Assembly: GCA_013398055.1 (NCBI GenBank)
Contig: VZRS01007388.1
Span: 210,240-274,239 of the forward strand
Length of the DNA: 64,000 nt
Direction of reading: 5' to 3'
Source: Ifrita kowaldi
Taxonomy: Eukaryota > Chordata > Aves > Passeriformes > Cinclosomatidae
Part shown: piece by piece, positions 1-10,060 of the stretch
Position numbering within the stretch: the first letter of the stretch is position 1
Layout of the letters: every line of letters begins with the position of its first letter
Position numbers and translations under genes: made by a program
Notes under the pieces: model-generated
Seen by the model: the letters and a program-made list of their open reading frames with translations, nothing else
What the model was told of the DNA's origin: nothing
The model's database searches: none

Positions 1-215
1 ATCTGTTTGATATCAATAAGACATCTAGACTAACCCTGTTTCATCAAATGGTATCACTAAGATAAAGAGCAAAGCTTCTCCTGCTCTCTTCATTTTCTAC
101 CTTACCACAGTTGCTTTTTGTTGTACAGTGTAGGGCAAGGAGATTTTTCAGGCTTTGCTAATGACAGAATCTGTCTCAGGTCTTTGCACTGATGTTTTTC
201 GTTTTGTCTTTGCAG
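1..215 (+). other. 3' part of an intron of the RAPGEF5-like gene
   Basis: Non-coding sequence ending in a pyrimidine-rich tract and TTTGCAG directly before the exon at 216, which is a good vertebrate 3' splice site. The upstream exons of the gene lie outside the window. Confidence 0.7.
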
Positions 216-270
216 CACATGATTGCAGATACTGTTCGGTCATTGAGACATTGCAGAAATAACCAGTTTG
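216..270 (+). CDS. RAPGEF5: RAPGEF5-like Rap guanine-nucleotide exchange factor, penultimate coding exon
   Basis: A 55-bp exon bounded by TTTGCAG on the left and GTGAGT on the right, both consensus splice signals. Read in phase 0 it encodes HMIADTVRSLRHCRNNQF plus one base of the next codon. This resembles the segment just after the catalytic CDC25-homology (RasGEF) domain in EPAC-family proteins; EPAC2/RAPGEF4 has a similar stretch ending in YYRSQPF. The family catalyses GDP release from Rap GTPases at membranes. The call RAPGEF5 (MR-GEF/GFR) rather than RAPGEF3 or RAPGEF4 rests on remembered similarity of the C-terminus and on expected synteny, not on an alignment. The exon is too short for ordinary ORF finding and was found from its splice sites and its join to 3,673. 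Confidence 0.75.
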
Positions 271-3200
271 GTGAGTAGACAAAATTTCTGACTTATTTTG
301 CCTTTGTACATCCTTGAGGGTTTGTTGGGTTTTTGTTTTGTTTTTTTTTTTCTCAGTTTTCTTTCCAGTTGCTCAGGTTTACTACAACAGCAGAATGTAA
401 TCAAAAATTATTTAACCAATGGGCAAGAGAGGGCATCATTTTTGGAAGGTCAACATAGCAGAAACCACAGCTGGAGGAAGCTTTAGTTTGCAAAATGTTT
501 CTAGGAACAGCTTCCAAATTTCAATAAATTACTTTCCTGCGAAAATTGCCATCTCTTCAAAACCCTATGTGAGATCTGTGCCAGCTGCACTTAGTAATGG
601 AGGCCTCTGGTGTACGCTGCTGTTCCTGCCTTTCCCAGCTATAACCAAGTTAGCTCAGTCCCTTGCCAGTCTGATTTGGGTAAGGAATTCACAGGTGCCC
701 TGGCTTCCAGTAGCTGAAAAATGGTACTCATCCCCACAGCTTTTCACTCAGCTGTTCACCAAGAGCAGTTGTTTACTTATTTGGGGTTCTTAAGGACATT
801 TCACGAAACTGTAGAAGTCTTGAAGGTGTGAAGATCCCATGGGTTTCATGAAAGTGGTTGAGTAGGAAGAAACGAGGGGGTTGTTTCCTCTTCTAGGGGA
901 GGCTGCAAGTATAGCTGTGCCTGCTTTAGACACTGGAGGATCTGTGCTAAAGGCAATGATTTCGAGTGCCTCAGCTGCACAGAGGACTTTTTTTTGTTTG
1001 CTTTTTTAAAATTTTTTTTGTTGTTGTTTCCGCCTTATTAGCCACCAGAGAATCCAACCCTAAGGGACCATGCCTGAAAACTTCAGCTGTCTTTGTTCTG
1101 CTGCTTACAGAGGAGAAACCTTGTTTTCCTCCTTCTCAGTGTTCTTATTCTCTGCAGAGATGTTACATACAGGAAGGGGACACAAGAACTACTTTAGGAA
1201 GTGGTTATTTTTTAAGCCAAACCCACTAAACATGTCATTTATTGAGGCCACTAAAACCTCTTTTTCAAAGAGAAGTTCAGAGCTGTGCTGCAGCCTTGGG
1301 GAAAACAGAGTTGAATAATATCTTTTTCCCACTGACTTTTCAGCAGCTGTCAGCATTGACTCCAACAAAAAGAATAATAGTCGTAATTTTAATTATAAAT
1401 ACAGGTACCTTGGAGAATAATAGGTACTTTTAAGAGTTTTGTTAAACATTTGTTCTATAGAATAACCGCATGTATATACAGTATTACTTTTAAACAAAGG
1501 CTGCTCAGTATTATGGTTCTTGAGTAAGTCATATATACATATATATATATAAAAATATATATAAATGTATGTAAATGTATGTAAGAGAGGAAGAAGGGGG
1601 GAAGGAGCAAGATGTGCCTTTTTTAAATTCAGATACTGAAGGAAATATTGATTAATCCAAACCATGCCTCTGTAAGTTAAAATGTCTCCTATTTGGCATT
1701 ATGAAAAGTAGCACTGGTTCCTTTCAGTGAGATGAGGGTTTTTTGCATCTTCCCTGCACATCTTTCATCTCGTTTTTGCCTTTTTATTTTTCCAAGTGAT
1801 TTTGTAAGGCTTGCAGCATAAATCCAAGGTTAATACCTGAGATTTATCATATAATCTGGTAGTTTGAAGTAGGCAATTGTTATTTTGTTTTACCACAGAC
1901 TTGATTTATTGTGAAGCTGGCATTTAAAAAGCAGCTTATACAGACATCCCTGTAGGCACTTTTTTTTCCTAAAATTCGTTTAGGCATGAAATGAATTCAC
2001 TGAATATTTATCGAGACTTTATGGACAGTTTCCTTTTCTAGTGGGCTTATTTTGCTCTCAGGAATGTGAATCTTTCTACTGCATCAATTCCCAGAATGGC
2101 CTAAGAGCAGCAGGCATCTCACTGTAGGAAGGAATTCAAACAAAACTAAGCAAGGAATATTATTATTGTTTATGAACTGTATCATGTGTATTAAGCTTGC
2201 AGGCCAAAGTGTTTCTGGATTAGAAATTGGTTAGGTTCCAAGACTGAAATGCCTTTTTAATGGTAATAACATTTATATCCTAAATCCTGAAAACAAATAA
2301 TAGCATTTCCAAAGTGAGGAAAAGCAGCCTGAGAAAATAACATAATTCAAGCTTTTGTCATTTGAGGTGTTAATGAGAAATACAAATGTTTTTCAGTATG
2401 TTCAGCACAGCTGCTGGGATCCTGTTCCCTCAGAACAAAAAGGTCAGCTCTGTATCCTGACCCGAATTTATCGCATTATCCTGTTGTCTCCAACATTGCC
2501 CAAGTTAGATGGGTGCTCTGCAAGAGCTCTTTAAAACAGCTGCCCAGGAGCCCCATTAGCAGCCACGTGCAGAACTGGCTGCATTCACATCCCATGTCAC
2601 CCACACAGCGTCATGCAGCAGTCTTCAGAAACAAGTGAGATTGGTGATTCCTGGAAACTTTCTCGTATAACTGGAGAGTGTGGAGAAAAGGGTGATAATG
2701 AAACAAAGGAGAGGGAAGAAGTGTGTGAGTTAAGCTGATTGGTTCAGGCAATTTTGAAGGGGTTTTTTTTTCTTTTTTATTTATGGTGATACTATTAAAA
2801 AGTCCTTGAGGACATGGACATGAATTGAGCTTTCCAACCTTTGCTTGTTCGCCAGCAGTCAGCAATGTTGCTTTCTCTGCCTGTCTTGATGGATCTTGGG
2901 CTTAGCTTTCTTTTTTCAGTTTCTGCTAGTACCAGCCATGCTGGAGGGTTTCACAGGCAGTGAGTTCCCACAAGCCCATTTTGAGCATAAATCTTGTTAC
3001 AGAGAACAACTGCTATTCAGGCCACCCTTCAGTTTGCCTGTTACACAGCTAATTCCTCTTGCTGCATAAACTCCCATGAAATGACAGCATGACTCCTGTC
3101 TCTGTTACTAGATCAGAAATCAAAAGCATAACAGATCAAAACGTGGGGGCCTGTCAGAGCAACTTTGAAGAGCTTTCGTATCCATCTGCTGCGCTGTCAC

Positions 3201-3672
3201 CTTTCACCAGCTCTGAAGGAAATCATCCAGGGCCTGCTGTCTTGTGGACTTGTGTTAAAATTTTTAAAAAGTTGCGGGCTGGGTTGCCCACCCCTGCTCA
3301 GGGTCCCATTGTGCTGCCAGAGCAGCACAAAGGAAGCCTTGAACCACCCTTACAGGGGATGGACTGCCTGTACTGCCAACAGAAGTAAATCTTCCTCTTG
3401 GGAAGAGTCAGCTCCTTGCTGTCCTCATGTCCCCCTCCTTTATGCATGCTGGCTGCCCAGAATTGCCTATTTCTTTTTTTTCTTCTTCCCTTTTCTCTAT
3501 CTAGCTGTTACCTCATGCATTGCACTCAAACAGCAAGTCCTTTGGATTACTGACTGTCTTTCCTGTGGCTGTCTAGCACCTGACAGGTGGCACAGCAGTG
3601 ACTTTGGGACACAGCACAGAGGAGCAGGCAAGGCACAGCTTTCTGATCCATCCCCTTTCTCCTGTCTTGCAG
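271..3672 (+). other. Last intron of the RAPGEF5-like gene
   Basis: The intron begins GTGAGT at 271 and ends TCTTGCAG at 3,672, after a C/T-rich tract. Its phase (one base before, two after) joins the two coding exons in one frame. It holds poly-T runs near 336-350 and 989-1,020 and an AT-rich simple repeat near 1,531-1,586. I see no transposon remnant or RNA gene in it. Small open frames within it on both strands look random. Confidence 0.75.
1531..1586. repeat. AT-rich microsatellite (TA)n followed by ATGTAA-type units
   Basis: Alternating TA runs, followed by two or three copies of an ATGTAA-like hexamer. The tract lies inside the last intron of the RAPGEF5-like gene and is likely length-variable. 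Confidence 0.75.
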
Positions 3673-3791
3673 GCAATGAAGTTCCTTCGAAAGAGCATCA
3701 CGAGCTGAAGCCATACATCCACCACCTGCATGTCATCGACAACCAGCAAGCTCTGTTTGAGCTCTCTCACAGGATAGAGCCGCGAGTGTGA
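3673..3791 (+). CDS. RAPGEF5: RAPGEF5-like Rap guanine-nucleotide exchange factor, terminal coding exon with stop
   Basis: The exon opens after TCTTGCAG and completes the glycine codon split with the exon at 216-270. It continues GNEVPSKEHHELKPYIHH, then LHVIDNQQALFELSHRIEPRV and TGA (3,789-3,791). The ending VIDNQ...LSH(R)xEPR is a hallmark of EPAC-family C-termini (EPAC2 has VIDNQRTLSQMSHRLEPR). The FELSH variant and the preceding KEHHELK fit RAPGEF5 best by memory. These residues form the short tail after the RasGEF domain and are not catalytic. The frame stays open into the intron back to about 3,165, so that longer open frame is read-through and not exon. Gene orientation is +, with the rest of the gene upstream of the window. 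Confidence 0.8.
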
Positions 3792-5343
3792 GCGTCACAG
3801 CTTCATGTAACCTTGCAACTGCAGCACTTTGAATTAAGTGAATGTTTATGCCAAGCATGTTGCTTCCCTGTATGAGAACAGTTTACTGAGTTTTATCAGT
3901 AGCTCACACAACATGCGCAGGAAGATCAGGCAAGAGCCAGCAAAGGAGCTGCTCACAGAGTTGCAGGGCAAGCTTGGTGCCATTCCCGCTGGTCACTGGG
4001 ACCTGAGGGAGTGGAGCAGTTTCCTTTGAGCTCAGGAGCTTGGTTTCTGTGAAAATATTGTTTGGTCCAGTGTAGCTTTCAATGCAGGTTCTGCCAGTAT
4101 TAGAAAGAAAGGAATCATCATGTCACAGCAGCAAAACATTTCAGCAAGCAACATGCCGCAAGGGGGTTGATTCCCAGTTCACCACAGTATGTACCTCACT
4201 AATTCAAGGCTGCCAAAGTATTGTTGCCAAAAGTAATGTGCAATCTGTGCAGCTCCCATGAGTCCACTGGAGCATCATATTTGAGATGTGTGAGCAACCT
4301 AGAAGGGGAATATAACAAGGCAGCACAACCAGATGAAACTCAAGAGTGTGTTGTGATGTGGAGGTCAGCAGTAAACAGTTCACTCTGTTGTGGCTCTTTT
4401 AAGAATATGCTTTATAAAACACACTGTAAGAGCCAATCCACTTCTGTTGCAATTTATGGACACAATTGTTTGTATACTGAAAACATGTTATTTTCTTCCT
4501 TTTCAGTTATCTCAGATTTAGCACTGGCTCCTGCAGTTAATGTGTTATAAATTATTATAGCAGGAGCTTTGTTTTCTGCTTGGATTACAGCCTCCTTGGT
4601 ATCTATTCAAAGGCAAATGCCTAGATCCATCTACATTTCTAATTCCCCCCACTGGAAATACCATTTCACCAAGTAAAACTCACCTAACTCGCACATGCTT
4701 CTGGTTTTTAAAGAACAGAAGGGTGCACCTTACAGGGTACCAGTGTAACTACCTGCATACACACCAGGCTCTGAGCATCAGGATCCCTTCACTGCTTTTG
4801 TCCCTTTCACAGCTCTTCCCTAGGCAATTCTCATGTAGCTAAAAGTACTGCACCTGGGCCTGCACTGAGGCAGCATTTCTAAAGTCTTGTCTACAGCTGA
4901 CCTACATCTCGAGCACCAGCATCACCTGGTTTCCAGTGCTGAGAAGTTGCCCTGGAATGACCTAGAGAATGCCGCGGGCGATGTGCAGAGTGCTCTGTGG
5001 CGTGTTTGTGCACTGACTCACGGTGACGGCCCCTTGGCAGGGCAGGCAGCATACATTGCATTGCTTGCCCATCTCTGTTGTGTGTTTTCCACATGAGGAA
5101 GACCTCCAAGAAGATGCTTCTTTACTAAAATGTGGGAATACTGAAGTAGCATGCTCTTCATTGTTGTGTTATCTCTGGTTTAAAGGGATTTAAAAAAAAG
5201 CAGCTTTAACAAGTAGTCTGTGGGGGAATCTGTAGAATGCATTCAGTTTTCCCATCTGTGAAATATTGTATAGATCTATTGTAAAGGAAACAGATGTTTC
5301 AGAAATGTATTTGCTTGTACTTTGTTATTATCAAATACTATAT

Positions 5344-5392
5344 GATTTTTTTTTTAAGAAAAAAAAATCTTCTTTTTACCCAGTAAAAAGAA
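5344..5392 (+). other. Two back-to-back A/T inverted repeats in the putative 3' UTR
   Basis: GA-T10-AAG-A9-TC (5,344-5,369) is followed directly by TTCTTTTTAC-CCA-GTAAAAAGAA (5,370-5,392), a perfect 10-bp inverted repeat with a 3-nt spacer. An A-rich run containing AATAAA follows. Both could fold as weak RNA hairpins next to a poly(A) signal. Confidence 0.6.
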
Positions 5393-7061
5393 AAAAAAAA
5401 ATAAACTCTTGCTGGCCATGGAGTAAAAATTTCCTATGTTCTTCTGTAGATGTGAGTGCACATATTGTAAATAACTCTTTTGTGCAAACAGACCAAAACT
5501 GTTCAAATGAAGATACTAGCTGTGGTGGGATCCTTTTTGCAGTGTAAGAACAAAAACCAGATACAATTTGTTGCTTGTGTTTTTGCAGTTCTTCCTAGGG
5601 CTACAGCGCTTGGAATTCCCACCCTAGCCGCATTACCTGGATGGTTTCCTGGGTTTTGAGCTCCCTCTTGTGAATTTCTTTTTTTTTTACTGTGGCATTA
5701 TTTTTAGGAGCCTGTATGTAGACCAGCCTGCATGCTTCAGCTCGTGTGGTGTAACACTCTAGTCCACAAAGTTGTTCTGGAAATCTGTGGGAGAGGGAGC
5801 ATTCCAAGGTATTCAGGGTGAGAACGTGGGGCTTTTTGTCATTTCACTGCATTTGGCTCTGTGATAGTTTTGGTAGCTACCGTGGATGAAGCAGCAGCTC
5901 TGTTGAAGAAGAATAAAAGACAAGGAAATGAAAGAAGAGGGAAAAGAAAAAAGAAGAAAGATGACTCTGTGCTGAGGCGTTGATTTGAAAGCCTGATAGA
6001 ACTACGTGGAATACTCCTCACTCTGCCAACTCAAAATGAAGTAAAGGGATGAGTTAACTAATACTAATAGGCTTCGAGCCAGCTGAGGTGCCGGCTTTCT
6101 GCACCACTGTAATTTCACACTAAATCAGGTGTTGTCTACCCCTTGCAGCTGGCATAAAATCAGTCTGAAGGGACACAGCCAAGCATTAACCTTGTTATCT
6201 GTGCTGTGACTAATTAGACACCTAGTCACAGCTTTGCAGACTAGTTTTTATAGTGACATGTATAACGTGGATTTAAGTTTCAGATGGGAGGGTCCAACAT
6301 GGCTGCATCAATTTAATGTTGAAAATAGGGCCTTAGAACTGTTACTATAAAGGAAAAGTAAATAGCCCAAACCTGTAGCTAATATGTCTCATTTAAAAAA
6401 AGGCCCTTCAGAGTCTTCATTCCGCTGGTGAAGTATTGCAGAGCTTTGCTGCAGAGTGGCAAGCAGTTTGAAGGTGTGGAGGTTGTGAGAAGTAGAAGTA
6501 AACCCTGTGTTAGGGAAGGGCAACACTACACAGCCTCTGCCAGGGTCCAGTACTGGTGATATTTGTGTGACTTTTTTACATCCTTCAGTAGTGCTGTGAG
6601 GTTACATGGTATCAAATCTATAAATCTTGTAAATTCCATTTATCTCAATCACACCTGGGGTTAAATACTCTGCATACTCTTTTTTTTTAGTACCTAGGAG
6701 GAGTAATTAGACAGAACAAAGGAAAGAGCTGTGTCACTTTATACCTCTTTGATGTGGGATTTTGTGGCAACAAATCTAGATGTTTCTCTGACACAGCTTT
6801 TTGATTCCAGCATCATCTTGGATAGCAATAAATTTCATTTGCATAGCAGTGGCAAAAGAAAGGGTGTTATCAGAAATAAGACGTGCTGCTGTAAAATTAC
6901 AAAGAAAGATGTAAATACTAAACATTTTAGCAGAGTAGTATTTATTTGCATAGCCTATTTATTGTCATCTTATACACTGTTAAACACTGGGATGAAGTCA
7001 ATGAGCTGAGGTAAGAACACCTGCCTGTTCTCTCTTGGGTGCCATAATGGTGTCAGCTTGC

Positions 7062-7076
7062 ATTAAAAGTAATAAA
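7062..7076 (+). terminator. Candidate distal poly(A) signal pair (ATTAAA, AATAAA)
   Basis: ATTAAA at 7,062 and AATAAA at 7,071 lie 3.3 kb after the stop codon, with T/GT-rich sequence downstream. It is the last good hexamer cluster before intergenic repeats begin. Its use cannot be shown from sequence alone. Confidence 0.35.
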
Positions 7077-7100
7077 ATAGAAACCCCCAAATCAAGGTAT

Positions 7101-9229
7101 TTACCTAACTTCTCAGGGACTACAGCTAGTAGTTATCCACCATCATGAGACCTGGTATGTATGAAATAATCTGATTTACCAGAATCAATGTTGCCAATGT
7201 TTTCCTTTGCATATTTCATGCTTGTTTGCCTCTGTACATATTATTGTGTCGTGTATTTATGAGAGCTAGTAAGCAATAATTTATATGTCAAAATGGCCAA
7301 GCAATACAAGGTTAAAACTTGTAGAAGCAACTGTTACGTTTATCTTGCATTTTCCAGTGTTTTTTAATATTGCTTTTCAAAATATAAAAACTACCTTAAT
7401 GAAATCTGGGTTCTGTGCCTTTATGCCTACCACACATACTTTTTGTTCCTATATGGAATATTTTACTTCCAGTCATTCAGTTCCACACACCCTCACTGCA
7501 TTTGTGAGATGGATGCAGACTCACACAGAGGCTCACGAGCCTGACCCCTTTCAGAGCTGCTCATCTGTCTCTGGTCAGTGGGATGTGCTGGTACTGATGT
7601 TTCAAAGCAGGAATGATGTTAATGGGGCCTCAGCTGTGCCCTGTCATCACAGCACAGCCAAAGAGGGGCCTCAAGCCACCATGAGAAGTCCCTGTGGGAG
7701 AGGGGAGGAGTAAATCTATCTTCATATCCTCTGGAGTCTGTTTATTGGCACTTGATCCTCTTACTGAGGACAGCAAATGCTTTCCTCTGTCATCAGTCAT
7801 CCCCCATGGTGCTGTTTCCTCTCCTTCCTCTGGGCTGGTCTGCAGCAGGAAGGCAGAGCTCAGGATGCACTGTAAAGCAGCTGAGGCTTGCCCTGTCCTT
7901 CCTTCCTTTCCGCTTGCAAACCCCAGGAACCAGCGAGCCAAACCTGGCTATTTCAAACAGATACAACTCTTGGTACTTACAGCATGATGTCTGTTCAGAG
8001 AGCTTTGCAAATAGGCAGTGCTTAATCCTCTGAGTGCCTGCACCTTAAGTAGTCTTAAGCCTGACCTTAAAAGTGTTTGTGCTAGTGTTAGTATACAGAC
8101 AGGGTGGATTCTGACCTTAATATTTAAAATGAGCCTGAATTGTTGATACTCCCCTGTAACGATATTTGAAGATACATTACAGACAGACATACTTCTCCAG
8201 ATCCAGTTGCACAATCTGAAGAATTTGTGGTCTCAGCTGTTTATCACTGTCCCCTCATTGGATATCCCTACTCCCCACAGTGTAGCCCAGAAGAGTGGGA
8301 GAGAACCTCCAAACCTGTTGTGGTTGTTAAGCCACACGTGGCTATGTGCAAGCAGCTAACTTTGCAGAAAGGGCTCTCCTTCCCTCCGTTGCCCTTGCTG
8401 GGAGACTTTCACAAGAAGAGTGATGATGCCTTTCAGATGATTTGCAAATGGCAGGGTGTGGAGCTGAGGACAGCTGCCTTACAGCTCCAGTTGTGCTAGA
8501 GAGCCACGAGAAGAGGCTGCTGTGCTGTGGATGTTGTCCCTTGAGACCATCTTGCTAAACTGTTCACACAAGGGTTCCTCTGTCTCTCTCCACTAAAAAG
8601 AGCTTGATTGGCAAAGGCCTGCAGTTTCAGCTGCTCGAGGGACTCGGTGAAGTTTGACTGAGGTAAGCAGAGGGGTCTGTGATGAGCCATTCCTGCAGGA
8701 GCTGAGTGACCCCAGAGGCAGCAGGGAGGGGGCGGTTTGCTGTGGGCCAGCACTGCCCTCTGTGCAGAGCAGCACTGACCTGCATGGGGACTACTGCTCT
8801 ACCCCATGGAGAGGTGATTTCCTCTTCTCAGGAGGAAAAAGCTGCTCAGCCTGAAAACCAAACCTCCTGAATATTTGCTGTGTTTCATGTCCCAGCAGAC
8901 TTTCATGCCACCCAGAGCAGCTGCCGTGGAGTCCTGCTCACTTCTGCGCTGGGGGTGGCAACTGAGTTACACAGCAAAACCCAAAGAAAGTAAGTCTTCC
9001 ACTCCTACAATGTCCACCATTTCACACTGGAGGCTTGTGGGATGGCACCCCACACTCACGGGTACAATAATGCTGTGAAATTCTTGTACTCGTATCAGAG
9101 TTACAAGAATTGAGCAGCATAGTTAAAGTCTGGAGAAATGAGGAGGCCTGCAAAGGTGGGCCAAACAATTGTTGAAGCAAGGAGAGACATGTTCTGCATT
9201 CCCTCTTGTCTGGAGGAAGGTCTGGTGAT
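7101..9229. other. Intergenic or extended 3' UTR, nothing recognised
   Basis: Unique-looking sequence without splice-bounded coding segments, RNA genes or recognisable repeats. Open frames of 60-142 codons occur on both strands but look like chance frames in GC-moderate DNA. Confidence 0.6.
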
Positions 9230-9375
9230 GGCCCTGAGATTAACTCAGTTGGTTAGAGCATGGTGCTAATAATGCTGAGGCTGTGGGTTTGATCCCAGTA
9301 GGGGCCATTCATTGGAGAGTTAAACTTTGATGATCCTTCTGGGTCCCTTCCAAGTCAGAATATTCTGTGATTCCA
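9230..9375 (+). mobile_element. tRNA-Ile-derived SINE with CR1-like tail (TguSINE1-like)
   Basis: The head (9,230-9,307) reads as a decayed tRNA-Ile: an A-box region with CAGTTGGTTAGAGC, an anticodon loop CTAATAA (anticodon AAT, 9,268-9,270), a B box GGTTTGATCCC (9,286-9,296) and a GGGGCCA end. The tail from about 9,308 resembles a CR1 3' end (GATGATCCTTCTGGGTCCCTTCCAA), closing with ATTCTGTGATTCC. A tRNA-Ile head plus CR1 tail is the known structure of the passerine SINE mobilised by CR1 machinery. Extra bases between the acceptor arm and D-arm, and a weakened anticodon stem, show it is not a working tRNA gene. Confidence 0.85.
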
Positions 9376-9655
9376 TAAGAGCCCTGTAAACACCCTTGAG
9401 CAGCATCTGCCTCAGAGCCTTTAAAAGTATGACAGTGATACAGTCTGCATAATTTTAATTTTCACTGCCCATTGCAGTGGTAAGTAGTTGCAGCTGGTGG
9501 TCTCCCCAGGAGGTTTGTACAACCACTTATTTGCAGAGATGCAAATCCATGCATTTTTGGGAACTGTCTGGACTTCAGCATGGCTTTTTCATCTGTTTCT
9601 TATGCCAGCGAGAGAAGAGGCATTATCAGGGAAACCCACAAATGCCAGAGGTTTA

Positions 9656-10060
9656 TGTCCAAAAAGGAGACAGTAGAGTCCTGGAACTTTTTTCTCATAA
9701 AGGGAGAGAGTCCACTGAAGAACACACCCGTGGGGTTTTCTCTCTCGAGGTTTCGGAGGGCGCAGCCTCCTTTTATCCCGAACTCCTGGCCTTATGTTGC
9801 CCCCTTCCTTTCCCCATTGGCTGAGGTAGCAGGAAGGTACAGCCTTCCCGAACCACCTACCACATATTCCCCCCTTGAACCTGCTATTTTACCCCGAAGT
9901 CCAGAAGTTTGGGCTTGTGCAGACCCACTTGTTTGTTTGAGGAGCCAGACTGTGTGGGCTCTGACACGAACCTGCTGCCCAGAGTTAGTAGAGACATTAA
10001 GACCCATTTCACAGACGTTGACACCCAAACTTTCACCCACAGAATTGTTTGTAAAGTCAT
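9656..10060 (-). mobile_element. Probable LTR fragment (ERVL-like) with promoter elements on the minus strand
   Basis: Read on the minus strand, a CCAAT box (9,816-9,820) lies about 40 bp upstream of a GATAAAA TATA-like box (9,771-9,777), then a GC-rich stretch around the expected start site. A C-rich upstream part precedes it. The layout and composition match avian retroviral LTR U3/R regions and differ from the flanks. The left edge was set at a TGTCC inverted terminus (minus-strand GGACA end). The right edge is a guess, and no target-site duplication was found. No internal retroviral sequence is next to it. Confidence 0.45.

Larger units (their letters stand above)
3792..7100 (+). other. 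Probable 3' UTR of the RAPGEF5-like gene
   Basis: Non-coding DNA directly after the stop codon, with AATAAA at 5,400-5,405, 5,912-5,917, 6,827-6,832 and 7,071-7,076 and ATTAAA at 7,062-7,067. A GT/T-rich stretch downstream (about 7,200-7,265) could act as the downstream element for the last pair. A UTR of about 3.3 kb is inferred from this pair alone; a shorter isoform ending near 5,420 is equally possible. No retroelement is visible in this stretch. Confidence 0.45.

Noticed and set aside
3165..3791. 208-codon frame containing the last RAPGEF5-like exon
   Set aside because: Only the final 119 bp is exon; the part before 3,673 is intron that happens to be open, ending in a normal TCTTGCAG acceptor.
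9230..9307. Functional tRNA-Ile (AAT) gene
   Set aside because: Extra bases before the D-arm, a weakened anticodon stem and the fused CR1-like tail show a SINE head, not a working tRNA.
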